The notes: generated by a model not told the origin, from the letters alone. A stretch of 64,000 bases of DNA from Nipponacmea schrenckii (GCA_030562195.1 CM060203.1:10306208-10370207); one strand, 5' to 3'. Numbered from the stretch's first letter, positions 49,681 to 64,000 are shown. A program made the numbers and translations.

Positions 49681-52600
49681 TGATGTAAGATAGATTCGAA
49701 TCGTTGCACAAGTCAGGGATGATTCCATGTTCATCATCAAAAGTATTGAATAACACGGGCTAGCTGTAATTGAATTCAGATGAAGTTTACGATTAGGACT
49801 TTGTTAGAGAATTACGGATGTAAAATAGGTAATTGTAAAAACAACTTTGCAATACAGTGGTTTTAACCATGTACGTGCCCATAAAGTGTAAAAACCAATC
49901 AAACCGTTTACATTATTAATGGTCATTATCTCTTTTCACACAAACAACAACAGTATTGTTTTATAAAAAGCACATAACATGACCATTAAGTGACCAAGAT
50001 CACCTATACTATTAATTATTAACTGAACAATAATAGACCTTCAAACCTTCGTAGAAATTATATTTTCAATAATAATAATAATAAAAAAATATCGTTAGTT
50101 TGGTTTTTTGTTAAAAAAAAAAGGTATTCTGTTTTGCAAATTTCGTCAACAGTATTTTGTCTTTTTCAATAAATTATACGTTTGATGCAAATATCCGTTT
50201 TGATCTTCATCATATATATGTATTACCTTGCGATGCCCCTATTGTTACTTGGACAATTTTCTTTCGGCACTTATTGAATATCAAATACTCCCACTACGTA
50301 GGTGAATGTGTGCAAATATTGATTTTCTAATTAATACAATGATTGGTTTTGCGGCCTCTTGTGGCAACTACAGTAAACAATAGCCCCGCTGCTTGTACTT
50401 ATTTACATCGTTTCATGCACCGAATGTCTGGATAGCAGTAAATCAGGCAAGAAATACCAGTCCCAGTTGACACATAAATGGAATCGGCACCGTATTGTCG
50501 TGTTTGCTTCATAGCTTCCAAGTTAACTGCAGCTGAAATTTTCATACACAATTCTCTAGAAAGGAAGGTCAGTTTCAGAATCTAACTCAACTAATGAAAT
50601 TGCAATACTAAAACGATTGTGTTCTCTCGACCAGGAACATTCCAAATCAGTATGTGTTCTTTTGTTTCGGCATTTGTTGACAGTATTCTGCAATTATTGA
50701 CACAAAGGACTGCGGCTAAACTGTATTTTTTTTTTGGTAGTTACCTATTTGCACAATTATTTGTACTGGTAATCTGAAAGACTACGTGGCAATAAAGCGA
50801 GGAATCTCATTCCGGCTAACTTTTTAAGAATCGTTTCACTAACTTTTTGTTTATAGTCAGACGCTGTTCCTGTGAAAGGTTTTTTAGGACATATTTACTT
50901 TTTGTACAATCAATAAATTGTTTTATTTTTTCATAATCTTAAATGTTCCAAAACTCTGGAATTTATTCAGAAAAAATAATATTAGTTTGTTCCATGATAA
51001 CGTAATAACTGAAAATAACCACGATAGCCGTCGTAATTTAATAATGAGGAAACCTGACTTAATAAAAGATAATATTTAATGCAAGATTAAAAATTGATGC
51101 ATCTCTGTTAATACTCCCTTTATGAAGGCTGTGTTAAAGATGTATTGGCCAATAACCAGAACTACTCATAACTATACGATGTACTAAATAAACAAAATGA
51201 AATCATACTTTTTGGTATCGATAATGAAATAAGACAAATTAGCAGACGTTTGCGTAATCAATCGTGACATTACCATACTCTGCTTCATATTCTATCTATA
51301 GGAGGATGTTTAAGTAGATATATTACCAACCTTGGGCATCGGACGCTTAAAGCAGAATTTAACCAAAGGTGTCCAATTTGTTGAGCCCGCACCATAAACA
51401 CGTCGGTATTTTAGTGTAGTAGTGTAAGTTCAATGTACTGTTCAAGGACCTGGATTAGCCAAGATTGTTTCTTTATTTCTTTTCTATGAAGTCCAATATG
51501 AGTTCCTAAAATTCAGTCTAGGGAATTAATTCGAGTGCAATTGAACAAAATGCAGACCATGGTGGTCCAGATTTACCAAGCTGGAGCCACCTAACTTAAA
51601 GTTGATTACATTTATTGGATTGTACCTAATTTGACTGTTGATTTACTGTACGCAATGGTCCCAATCTGGGAATTGAGCATTTCTTTAATTATTACTGTGT
51701 CATGATAGGTTTAGCGTTCTTTCGTTTATATAAACATTAAAAATGGCATCAGATACAATGAAACATTAGACAATTATCCTTTCTCTGGTAGAACCGTCAT
51801 TAAATTAGGATGATAAACGAGCAAAACGTGGTAAAACAACACACCAATCAAAAACTCGCTTAATAATGTTGTTTTTCATCTCGAATTGTTCAGAATTAAT
51901 TTTCTGTTAGCAAGTACCTAGTAAAAGCGAACAAATGTATTTCAAATGGGGGCTGAAATGATTTCTTTTTATTATCACACGGAATCCGGTAGACATATAG
52001 TTCAGCCGCTCTGAGCTTTCGCTGAGAATGACGCATTTTTCCAAATGAATACTTCATTGCCTTCTGACCAGCATTCTTACCTTAAATGATATCATTCTTC
52101 TCGTAGTATATTTTCGGAAATTTAGTTTCTCGATCATCGTCGAATAAGATAACAATATAGAAGGTATGTTCTAATCGACAATATCTTGTATGAGTTATTG
52201 CCCTTGTTCGTTAAAACGAGTTTCATGTGTAGTGGACACAAAAGAGAGCTGGTTTATGGATTTTGATGAAACTTGGTGCGAGTGTTTGTAATAACCCTAA
52301 CTGTTCCTCCTATAATTAAGTATCCACCTCTACAAACAATAATTGCAAGAAAAATTCCCAACAGATTTTACAAACGATTTAGTTGTCGCCTATACCCGAA
52401 ATAAAAATTTAAATGATATCTTAGTCCGTGGTAGATTACCTCCCCTTCCTTAGATTCATTTCTTGTCTCCTTATTTCTGATGTAACCACTATCTATAGAG
52501 TGCCTTTCCTCGTCATTATTTTCAACATGCTTTAAGGCTATGTCCCTTTTCTCCCTTTTTTCCATTAAACTTTTCAGTTTCACAAGTAAAAAACATTTAT

Positions 52601-55600
52601 TATAATATAATTTTTAGTATTTCACAATTTACTCTAGGAAAGGATACGGTCAGAATGTTACAAAAACCGTTGTTAATTCCATAACCATCCATTCAAATGG
52701 CTGTTAGAACGGCATGCACGGAATGCTTTGTATATATTTATGTTTGTATATCCATACAGAGAATTGGATTCATTTAGTTGGTTGTATTCGATTAATATCT
52801 ACGCACCTGTTTTACAGATATAGATGTTAAACATATTCTACAAATTATATAATTTGAATAACATATTTCTGAAATTGAATTACCAAACGGAAAATTAATG
52901 GCATCTTTGAAGAGCTTTTCATTTTGACACACTTTCTACCACTTAAATTTTATTAACATAATTCCCTTTCAAAAGAGAAAGTAAACACTTTGCCCTACAA
53001 ACAAGGTTCTTCGTGGATCTGTGTGTACTTCGTTAAGGGTCCGCTCAGATACTGTATGGCATACAGTAATACATGTATGACTAATCCACCCAAACCCAAC
53101 CTCAATAAAGTCGTCATAAATATAGTAATTTGATTATCAACATTGTATTTTAAAAACTGTTAACATGTTAATTATACCTTAAGTTTAATGATTTGTTATT
53201 CATATCCATTATTCATATTCATTGCTTTTATTAAATGCGCTGCAGATTATTCACTTTGACTTCTCGTCAGTTTAAATCGATAAAGGGACGTTTATTACGA
53301 TTGTCAAGCGTTTCTTATTGCGGCTCTCCGTCTTCACAGCGCATTGCCATTGAATTTCCCTTTTAAGTCGAAAACGGTTAAAAGTATCCTCCATTTGTAC
53401 TGGATGTAAAGAGTGATATACCTACATGCCCATTCCCCTCAGCAAGTTTGGTCAAGTAGAATTTCAGAGAAGTGAAACTAAGGGAATGATAACAATAAGG
53501 CTAACCGGAAAATAATTCAAATAATGTCATATGTCTATGTAATGAATATGCACTTGTTTTCATCACAAAAAGGTTGAATATGATATCCGTTTCGTATACA
53601 CACACAATTCAATCGAAATCACTCATCGATCTGAAAATAAAATTGAGCGATATATTAGAATTATTCTACACGAGTAAGCATACTCCTTTGAAGTTGAAAC
53701 TATCTGAATAAGCAATTATTTGTCAAGACAATCAATGCGTAAGACACTTAAGACAAGCAATAAAATGGTTCTTCGACAAATAGCAGCATGCATGCCAATA
53801 ATTTACAGGACAAATGGTTTACGATTTAACCAAGAGGATTGAAACTAGCTTCTGGGGAGACATTTCTGTATGTTATAAATCATTGCTAATACAATAATGG
53901 CTATGGTATTGTCGTGTTAACTAGATTAAAATGAAGTTGTTTTTATTCTACATGGGTATCATAGTAGTCGTAAAGAACAGAGTTGTCAGTCTTAATGGGT
54001 GTTCGTCTACTACTTTTTGAAACAATACACTATTATTCTACTCAAATCTGTTTTGTCTCTCTAATACTAATATTGATTCTTTGAAATCGTTCTTTTTGCA
54101 AGCAAATTAATGATCACGATACATATACCAGGTCAGCATAACCCAGTCAACATCCATGGTCTAATGGGGTCTTTTCAAGGCAAAAACCACTTCGCTTATT
54201 GTACTAATATAAACCCAGTGTATAGTCCGAGCAATCTAATTTATAGTATTTTTAAAATCGTTTAATCTTTTTTTTATATTGACACCAGAGGTCATAAAAG
54301 TTATCAATGTACCTCAGTTTTTTGTTCTGATCAAAAAAGTAATTTTGTCTTGATTAAATGTTGTCTTTATCATGTGAATCATTGAAATAGTTTGTTTCCA
54401 TGTCAATGTGAATCTAAAAACGAATGTAATGTTCATGATTTTCTTATAGTTTCATCATTAGTTTCAAGAAAAGCATTTGAAGTTAAAGGTAAAATACTCA
54501 AAAGTTTACAATATTATAATAAAATACAAAGAAGTATTTTTATGGCAATATCAGGCTTTCAATTGTACAATTATAAGATGTGATGAAGATTTGGGAAATA
54601 TTATAAGGTCCCGGATCTTATTATAATTTGAATCTCCTGCAAGTAAATTTTTTCCTCGAACAACTTGTAAAAGAAAAAAACATTTATTAACCAAATGCAA
54701 CACATTTTCTTTTCAAATTACTTCCTCTTGAGTTATTGACACACCCATGAACAGTAAGCTTATTTAGATTAAAACAGATAAACGATTTTAAAGAACTCGC
54801 ACACGCTAACAAGTTGAGTGAAATTCGGATGGATTGATATGCCCGAAAAACTTTTTCATCGCCAACTTTTAATATATAAGTCACACAGTTCAACGTTCCA
54901 TTTGGAGTCATTGCTAAGACTGTCATAATCAAGTTGATTTGCTTTCCGGTTTAGATGAAGACATCATCTATACTTCACTAACTAATATCGATGGAGAGAA
55001 TAGATAAATCAAATATCAACTGAAGAGTGATTGATTACAGACTCTTTCCCAGGTAAGGAATGGATACTACCTTGGAAACATGTGGACTGTTTCTCAGTTT
55101 TACCCAAGACAGTTAAAGGCCAGTTAGAGATGTGATTTGGGCACATGTGTTCAAGCTCTTTGGGATATCATTCCGACCAGAGAACAACTGCACCGTTCAC
55201 GTCAACTTTAAACAGTATCAGATTTTTAAAATAAATAAACTCTTAGTATAATTAAACTCATATTTGTGGATTTTTTAAATAAAATCAAGGATGTAATCTT
55301 ATAAACGATTTTTTCCTGAAAATAATCCCGCCCATGTCAATAAACACCCAAAGGAGAAGTGAAATCGGTACAGTTTCTGGTATGTAACCTGATAAACACA
55401 GAATTTGAAGTTAAAATAAAACTTGTAAAATAGTAATATATCGAAAATTCGTATAATATTCAATAAATAATTCACATCAATGTCGTTATTTACTGTATAT
55501 GGTAATCACATTATAGCATTAAAGAAACAATTTGTCTGAAATTTGCAGACATTGAAATACATACATTTGTTAAAAAAAATGAACTGTCAACTCATTAAAA

Positions 55601-58600
55601 AAGTATGTAGACTAATATAACTATAAAGATCAAGGTGTCAGAATAGCGACCAAGCTCAAGTTCAGCTATTTTCAGAATTAGAATTATTCACTATCCGTCT
55701 AAACGTTTACACTTACATTAAGCATGATGACATGTCTCATAAGCGGTCAATAAGCGTAATACTAATAACATACTTGATCAAGATCTTGTACTATAATTTT
55801 AAATGGTGTGAAGATGGTACAACATCAATAGATCGATGTGAAAACGAGAAAAATAACCACCATTCACTTGTCATAAAATACTTCGTTGAATTATTCCTCT
55901 TCGATTTCAACACATCAACTCGTTAGCGTTTGGTTTCACAAATCCATAAAATGCATCAATGTGTCGTGTGCATTCTATTAATGATATAGCTATATTTAGT
56001 TCGAATCTGATTTCAAATTGACAGAACAGATGTTTTCCAGATTGTACATTATACTATCATATTGACATGGAAGTTTTGCTACTAAAGTATCAGGCCAATG
56101 GATCAAGGAAAATTTATTGCGAGAGTCCTTATTGTTAGTTATCCCTTAACTCTGACAATAAATATTTTTGTTGATTCATCTTTTAATTTGTGTGACTTAA
56201 CGTGATCATGGATAATAATTGTGACACTGAATATATTACCCAATTAGATGACCATACCATCGGTCACTCACTCTTTTCCAATTTTGACTTACTAATAAAC
56301 TATATGTGCTCTTTAAAGACCACACACATATGTTTATATTAATGCTAATATTTAGTTTGTGTCTATGTTTATATATGTTTATCTACATATCTGTCGATAA
56401 ACCAAGTCTGATATAAGTTGCAATTTAAAAAAGCTCTTGTTCTGTCACAATTATATCAATCTGATCAAAATGCAGATCAGGAAATTTTTTGTTTCTGCGG
56501 TTAACTACACTAACTTGAGTTACTGACAGGGCTTTTATGTTGAATCGTTGCCATCTTGGTGGCAAATTAGATAAATTAATATATTAAATACCATCGAGCG
56601 TCATTAATCAGGATGTTAATACTGAAAAAGTGACAAACTTACTCGCCTTAACACCTGTTAATTTCGTGTTGCTTTTTACACTCTTTAGTGTTGTACATGA
56701 TTAATGATTTTGATTATTTATGTAAGGGTATTAGAATAAATCGATCATAGTCATAAAAGCCCCTCAGATGGTACCAAATAAAGCTTATATATAACTTCAG
56801 ACTAACAATAGAAAAAGTGTGCAGGCACTAATTATTTTTACAATCGAAACTACCACAAAATCTCTCAATATTGGATTTATTTCTTTGAATTAAATATCGT
56901 AACTTCGATAGAGAGAAACATTACGTTGCACCTGCTTATGACGCTTTTAGGCGTTTCTAACGTGAACAAGAATGTGTATTTGAAAAACTTTTTTTACATA
57001 ATATATAAAACTGAATTCCAAAACATGTATCATAAATTATACACCATAAGACACTATTGCTTTTCTATTGAGGGAATCATAATTAGTATGAATCTTCTGA
57101 CATTTACATAATTTGTATGTACAACGTAACATTACTTGCGTTGGGGCAATCACGTTTAAGTCACAGAATTATTCAAAAAATTCTGACCAATCAGAAAGAC
57201 TAAAACAATCAGTTATGAGGTTGATCCGGCTTGATTTTTCTAACCAAAACATCTTGAATACACTTCTCATGTGGCATTCTTACTTGAGGTTTAAGACATA
57301 ATGGAAATATATTCGTTAAAAATCTGTGTTACTAAGAACATCTGCTATTGGGAGATAAATGTGTTCCTAATTTGACATATTTGAAATCCGTGTTTTAACG
57401 AACGGATTAACTATAGGAATAACAAGGTTGTAAATTACTCTTACATTTAGTCCCAGTAATACTCGCTAAACAATCAGGACCGTTGTCGAAAGGTTTGATT
57501 CGGTGAAGTGTACATACCATCAATAAAACAACTCGATTTGTCGGTCATTTTTGTCTCTTTATTTGAAACAGCCTACTTGCTTTTGTTCTCGGTTTTGGGT
57601 GTGAAAATCACTCTCATTGCCCTTGCTTTTGTTATGAAAATTGCCTTGTTAATGGTCGTGTTAGATACTTTAAGAGCTGTATTCCAACGTGTATAATCTG
57701 AATTTTTAAGAATTGAACGCAAAAGGGGAAAGGTAATAGTATATTATGAAGTCGAATAGTAAATTATGAAGTCGAATTCTCTTAATAATGTCAGTTACTT
57801 AAGTTACACAATTTTTTAAAAAATCCAATAATTATTTCTAACATTCTGAATTGTAAACTCCTCTTATTTAATGGAAGAGAGGCTCACATGAAAATATCAA
57901 CACGCTTTTATTATTCCATTTAGTAGGCTCTAATTACATATCATTTGAACATTAAATTGTATATATTTTGACGTTAAAGATCCCTCGACAGTTGGAAATC
58001 GCAAAAAGAGTAGGCGAATGCCGCTGTCCTGGCAAAATCCCCTCATTGAACACTGCATGGCGTTGTCCGTCTTCATTAGCCCACAAGGTGCAGAACAGTA
58101 TGACGTAAAACTCGATTCATTTCATTTCATTTGTGTGAGTTGTATGATATAATCAAGTAGCACATTAACAGATCAAATACCATAACTAGCCAGGTGATAT
58201 AAATCTGCAAGTTTAACAGACAATTCTACAACAGACCTGAACAATAATAGAAATGGAAAGAAGATTTACACGTAAAAGCCTCATAATATGTAGAGTGACG
58301 GAAATGTAGCCTGAAGCAAGACTTTTGTGAAATTTTCAGAATAAGATATAAAGGAGACCGTATTTATTTCTTCTAGATTTGAACTGTAGAAGACGAAATT
58401 AAAGCACATTGTACTTCATCGGATTGGCAACGACAAAAGCTAAAAGCCAACATTTTTAAAGAATGGTTTTGTAGATGACATTGATTCTCTAAGTTCTATA
58501 ACACTTCTGTGAGGACGGAATTGTCGGATTGTTTGAAAGAAGATTACCCTTAAATAACCTTTTTAATATTATACAATAAGACGATTAGCTTCCATAACCA

Positions 58601-58863
58601 AAATAAGACCCTGTGACCGATTCCCATTCGATTTTCTATTCATCTATATTTGTATTATGTCCATTCGCTTAAGCATATTAAACAAGTAACCTCACCATAA
58701 ATTAACATTAGGAATAACGGCACAAAACTTACTATTGGCGGTATGGGAAATCATGAACAACGCAGAGTGTTTTTTTTTTTCTTTTCTTTTTTGCCAAAAT
58801 TTTAGTGTTTGATTTGTTGTTCTGGACCAATCGATTTGGGGTTGGAAACTAGTTTGAAGAATC
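49681..58863. other. gene-free stretch with possible regulatory patches
   Basis: No gene supported. A (AAT)6 microsatellite lies at 50068-50085. A patch at 53260-53345 (TTTATTACGATTGTCAAGCG and GCGGCTCTCCGTC) and a markedly GC-richer patch at 57990-58110 (GCCGCTGTCCTGGC, CATGGCGTTGTCCGTC) stand out against AT-rich surroundings and lack ORFs. Confidence 0.45.
52205..52320 (+). mobile_element. remnant of the 'gtcaaaatccatca' repeat family
   Basis: Contains GAGTTATTGCCCTTG, GTGGACACAAAAGAGAGC and GATTTTGATGAAACTTGGTG. In reverse complement this matches the 4735-4830 part of the element at 4165-4893. Only about 110 bp remain. Confidence 0.65.
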
Positions 58864-59055
58864 AATTTTCGGCTTGGAGATAATGATTTCCACTTTATGT
58901 CTTGTACCTGGACTTTCAAATGCGTAATAAAAACGAGGACCCATTGCGGCGGCATCTACACTGAATCCTATGGGTCGACCTTTTTTGTTACGCAAGTACT
59001 TGGAAACCCAAGTACAAGACGTAAAGGGGAAATCATTATCTCCCAATCCAAAATT
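58864..59055. repeat. 192-bp foldback (long imperfect hairpin)
   Basis: The left arm, from about 58864 (AATTTTCGGCTTGGAG, then ATAATGATTTCC), pairs with a right arm ending at 59055, with arms of about 65-70 bp. The loop contains a second small inverted pair, GACCCAT and ATGGGTC. A transcript through it would form a long hairpin. Two minus-strand ORFs (65 and 87 codons) and one plus-strand ORF overlap it, but the inverted structure explains their mutual likeness. Confidence 0.8.
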
Positions 59056-62000
59056 TATCTATATATATACGCATCCCATCGCGTACATGAAATCCTTGTA
59101 GGAAACCTTACTCTATTCTTTCACTTTATCATTGATGGAATCTTTATTTGATTTATGTACGAGTATCTTCTTAGTAGAATGTTTATGGTTATTAACGATA
59201 AAATACTAAGTTATATTTGTCGACATACCTACAAGTGTTGGTGGGGAAAAAACAGCAGTCGATAAAGTATATATAGTGTAAGACACACGTTTCATTCAGA
59301 AGCCTGTCTTTGCTGTCGCCTGGTGGCTATCGTTTATAGATATATATGTATTTAAGGCCGATATTTATTGCTCGCGCCACTATTTCTAACTTTCAATAGA
59401 CGGCTTTTGATTGGTTACTTAAATCACATGACAACCTCCAATTTCACACTGTCGTTAAAGTGAAAGAACTAGAATCAATGTTTGGTAGACTGGGAGACGT
59501 GAGAAACGATTTAGATTTGGTTTGAATCACTATAGTTCTCTACTGTAGTTCTATAATATGTAATATTGGTTGGAAAACAGTTAATATTTCCAACTTGACC
59601 TCCGCTTTTAACATTAAGTGAAATAAGTGATATCTTGTATTTGTAAATAAATAAGAACTGTGTTAATAACTATACTAATTGTCATTATCTATCTTTGGAA
59701 ACTTTTCGAAATTCTTAACGAACTTCCGCAATAACGTCTGCTATCAATTAGCGAATAAGTTACTTGTTATATAACGGATTAATTTTGTGATTTAAGGCGG
59801 TTGTAACAGGTAAGGGACTTTTATTCTCTATTTCAAATGCTGCATAATGCAAATAATGCTTTATGTGTTGTCTTACTCCCAGAGCCATTGGTGATACAAA
59901 ACTGATTTTGAGTAAACATTTAAGGTCATTCATATTGTATAACTTGTTTTACAGGACTTATTCAGAAAGGAATAAATTGAAATGAAACTGATGTCGTGTT
60001 TTATCTCAGTTTTAATTGATTCCTCCTCAGCAATTTGGCATGTTTTTCTGCGCCTTAATTTTGCCAATCTTCCCTGTCAAGTAATATGTAAATGGGATCT
60101 AACTTGAATGGTTTGCACAACATGAAGACTAATACTTTATGGTTGTTAATGATAGTCCTCTTGTGTCCTGAAGTCCTACGCGGAATCAGAGAAATCTAGG
60201 AGTGAGTTGAATAGCAGTTGGAATTAATATAGATATTAATACATTATTATTGTGAAACAATACAATATGAAATGGGTTTGGGATAATCACTTGAGTTCTC
60301 TCCCAAAGCAAAGCATGTTTGTGTGTTCCGGCATAGCGTGGGGGTGGGGGGCATGGTTATCTCAGATTTTCTATCAAGTTCTGACCTATGGAATATGACA
60401 ACGTATTTCGTAGCTCAACTAAAGGGTGTTTCAGCGTCATGTGTTCAAAATTTCCGCAAAGCATGAGAGCGTTCGACAGCCTTATACATTGTGCAATGAA
60501 GAACATTGATTTTAAATATGCCGAAATCATGAAATATTCAGTTTTTAGCGCTGAATTATTTAGATCATTATCTGAATTTTGCGTCGTGTTGGCAGCATAT
60601 TTTTCACATAATTAAAATCAGCATTTTCAGCTTATGTAATGAAATAAAGCATTGTTCAAAAAATGGACGGGTTTTCTGAACCATCCTTACAAGAACGGAT
60701 GTTACTGTCCTGAACCTACTAGTCATTAATGACTTTTAGTTCATATAGACATTTAATTAGTTTCAAACACCTCGGTTTTGTATATGTGTTAATGCTATTT
60801 TATATTAATTACCGACTAGATTACTGTCTTAATTAAAATCTTATTATAAAAAATGGAAAATGAAACTGATAAAACCTACGGAAAACCTATATAAATTTAC
60901 TTACTGCTATTAATGTCCCTAACAATGCATTTTAAAACTCCAGGCAAAATTTGTTACTTAGTTTTGTCATGTATATTAGAACATGTGGGTCTACCTTCTG
61001 TATTTGAGGCTTACATAATTGCTTCTTGCAAGTAAACAAGTTTTGTTAATTTATTTTCATTTGGCTTCAGTTACAATGAGTACCAGTGTTTCATTTCATT
61101 ATATGAAATAGAACGGGCGGCATCAACAACAATAAAATATAGATTAACCTTTATTCTTTAATCATCCCCTTTATAATCATCTAGGTACGTGAAGCCTTCC
61201 TTAATCGTCCATTAAAATCCTGTTCGTTTACATTTGAATTGATTGCTTTAAAAACGTAAAAAATTACAGTATTTTAAAATCTAATGTTAATGAATTTAAA
61301 CCTTGCATATCTGTATGTGCTTTCATAATATGGCTTATATTTCCAGATCATGCAAATACTGGCAACAGTTACATGCCATAACTACATACATTTTACTTGC
61401 CCACTTGTTAAAATATTGTCTAGTTACTCAAAAAACTGGTCGACTCCATTCATAAGTAAAAACCTCAATTCAACTTTTTACTTCGTTTACATTTTGCTTA
61501 TTGTTGTCTATGTCGCATCCAATATCGGAAATATAGCGAACCCTTTTGGTAGAAGCTGTGGAGATTCACAGAAATGGTAATCCAGCGAAGACGTTTTTTT
61601 ACCCATTACGTTTTGTAAAACCCATATTTTTCAGAACAACAAGACCATGACGTTTATTTGGAACAGGAAATGTACGTGTATAACCTCAGGTTTGTATTTA
61701 AAAAAATGACAAATCGATATGAATTTCGTAGGATTTATTTCATTTTTTTCTTTTTGCGGGTCGATTTACTGATGATTACGTTTTCTATCCTGTGTGAAAT
61801 TGATGATAGACTCTCACTTCATTATTTCCTGAAGTCCATGGATTTAATGAATGCACATTGCCTGTTTGTCCATCGATCGCAGTGCATAAAACTGCATTAA
61901 ATTTTGATTTATGAGTTGAACGGTAATGAATCATAGCAGCACTCTTCTAAATGATGATATTGTAAATGAATTTGATTGTATTTAACTGCATTCAGATATT

Positions 62001-64000
62001 TACACGTGGTCTATTTGGAGCAAATATAATGGATTTGGCATAATGGACATTTCTGTAATATTTCTAGCAATTATGAGTAGCCTGTGAATTATATCATGGC
62101 ATTTTCAATCAAGTAAGAGTAATATTTATGTTTATTGCTGCATATATAGATGTTCAACTCACAGGCCAGGAAGGCATTTGTTTAAATGACGTTATCAATC
62201 TTGAACATTATATATATTTTTGAAATTACATTTTTGTCATCCGTGAAGTGATGAAGATACGACTTTGTGCAACAGTGTGTACAGTAAAAGTCAAAAAAGT
62301 ATAATATTTTAAATTTGTGTTTTGATTTTTATCCTTAAATATTTATTGTTATCCTTTACATGAATTTGACAGTCTATTATAAAATCTAAACGTGTTCTGT
62401 ATTTCATTTAGTTTTACGCCTTATATCTTTTCTTGTATGTTTGGTTAAGTTTACCTTAGAGAAATCATAGAAATTCCTATATAATGTCACTTATCATATA
62501 TCGGATATATCGGAGGCTGAAAGTATTTAGTTTAGGAGATTATTATAGTCAAGGTCTTATTTTTGGACAGTTCTCGTTACTAATTATTGTGTTTGTGTTT
62601 CTTTCTTTGCTACTAGCGTTATCATGACTACGGGTGTTTTAAAGAGTATTTCTAACATTGTTCTTAAAATTCTTACTTTATGCATTTGATGCCCTATGAT
62701 ATTCCTAATTAGTATTAATGCGCCAACTTTTCGAAGAATTCTTTTGAATTATTCATTCCGCTTCAAAAGATACGCAGTGTGATAACTTTACAAGTTCTCT
62801 ATAGCTTTTGGGTCATACTTGTTAAACGCGTATTAGATTTTAGTATAGATTCTTTGCCAAAATATGACCAAAACTACCTTCACGTGACAATTGAGGACCC
62901 GAAGGTCGAATGAATCTTACTTCTTTTAAAGAAATAAACAAATTTGTTATACCTCTTTACTATTTAATAATCATCAAACCTAAGTTTTTTTTTTATTTCG
63001 TAAAATGTAATCGTAATACTATCAGACATAATTTGTAATGCGATTTTTTAAAAAGAAATACCGATTTTATCTTAAAGACAGAAAAGTCTGGACATAAACA
63101 ACAAAGTGTACGTTTAAATAGATTATATATTCTGGCAAAACATTATTAATAATATGATGATGAAATCTTTGCGAAGATGTGTTGTTTTTTCTATTTTTTT
63201 GAAATAATTAAAACTGTAAATCAAGCAATGTCTTGAAATACATTATGATTTTTTTGAATATCTGAAAAGGCTTAAAGATGTAAACTGGAAAACGCACTGA
63301 AATTATTTTGTTCTTGCTAAATATATACAGTAAAATTGAAACAATCACCTAAAATTCAATATATCTTAGATTGTAGACACCCATGGATCATACGCATGCA
63401 AAAATTGATATGGTATATATCGATAGATTTCTCTTGCTGTCTTACATGTGCTAAAGTCAAAATACATTGTCAACATTTAATGAAACAGGCATTTGCGCAG
63501 CAGTATAAATCGAAATGATTTGACATGACCTGTTGCTTATCAGAGTTGATACACTTACAACATTCAATATAAATTGTTCATTTTATCCATATACGCTTTG
63601 CGTGTCAAATATGTATTTGTAGTTGATTTTATGTTTGAAAATATATATCGATAGAAAATATATAGTGATGATAAGAATATAAGCTATTGGATTTTAGAAA
63701 ATGATAATTTGTCACAAGATTGTAATGCACATAACGGAAATCACATAATTTATGTTTTAAAATTGCAATTTGCATTTAATTGATCTGAAATCAAACCCAA
63801 GTCCCTTAGATTACGTAGTGGTAATACACCTCAGTTCATAATCGCAGTATAATTGGTAACATTCACTTTATCAACCCGTAGCTTTAAACGTAACCATTTT
63901 AAACATGGCAGGTTTGTTTATTCAAAATAATTATAATATCAAACAACAACGTGGTTTTCAGCAGGAAAATATCAGGTTTACAAAATATTTTTTTCACAAA
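59056..64000. other. gene-free stretch to the window end
   Basis: AT-rich with scattered short ORFs (60-80 codons) lacking recognisable motifs. A G-rich run (GTGGGGGTGGGGGG) lies near 60340, just upstream of a 75-codon ORF at 60388-60615. I see no splice pattern or family match to make it a gene. Confidence 0.45.

Noticed and set aside
54687..54932. 81-codon minus-strand ORF (MTVLAMTPNGTLNCVTYILK)
   Set aside because: Slightly more protein-like than its neighbours, but no family match and no exon partners found.
1..64000. tRNA, rRNA, snRNA genes and CRISPR arrays
   Set aside because: I looked for B-box-like GGTTCRA sequences with cloverleaf context and for regular spacer arrays. Nothing convincing was seen; the tandem arrays present are minisatellites.

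Overview
This is an AT-rich, intron-bearing animal DNA window with no bacterial or viral organisation. Two multi-exon genes can be reconstructed from splice sites and protein similarity. Several repeats are of a type I associate with molluscs and other lophotrochozoans: elements ending in TACGCCCAC-like termini with GTCCGTC runs, and repeats carrying 'gtcaaaatccatca'. A marine mollusc is therefore the most likely source. That is an inference from repeat style, not proof.

Layout. Positions 1 to about 4,900 hold dispersed and tandem repeats; the last exon(s) of the first gene sit among them. From 7,141 down to 3,808 (minus strand) lies an SLC16/monocarboxylate-transporter-like gene in at least four coding exons, with an uncertain C-terminus. 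About 3.6 kb away, head to head on the plus strand, a complete 11-exon gene for a CPVL-type serine carboxypeptidase (peptidase family S10, 466 residues) runs from 10,776 to 19,665. Its signal peptide and Ser-Asp-His triad are intact. Intron 2 carries two insertions: a GTCCGTC-type element, and a 1.2-kb element with long terminal inverted repeats and a separate internal 34-bp perfect palindrome.

The most unusual structure is in intron 9 of the carboxypeptidase gene. About 20 copies of a ~31-bp unit lead directly into exon 10. Nearly every copy carries the TTTTAG acceptor plus the first bases of exon 10, and two or three decayed longer copies of exon 10 precede them. The gene appears to have amplified its own 3' splice site. 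The most recent duplication placed an identical acceptor exactly 60 bp upstream of the functional one.

From 19,666 to 64,000 I find no gene I can support. The stretch contains a broken DIRS-like retroelement fragment (reverse transcriptase C-terminus and RNase H, minus strand), two TTAA-bounded inverted-repeat elements in opposite orientation 15 kb apart, a small foldback element with CAGGGTGTC-like ends, a 51-bp minisatellite, a 192-bp foldback, and a few GC-richer patches that could be conserved regulatory DNA. A TATA-like box followed by a short exon-like segment near 36.5 kb is the only hint of another gene.

The two genes are not obviously functionally linked. One is a plasma-membrane solute carrier and the other a secretory or lysosomal peptidase; their divergent arrangement may only mean a shared intergenic region.
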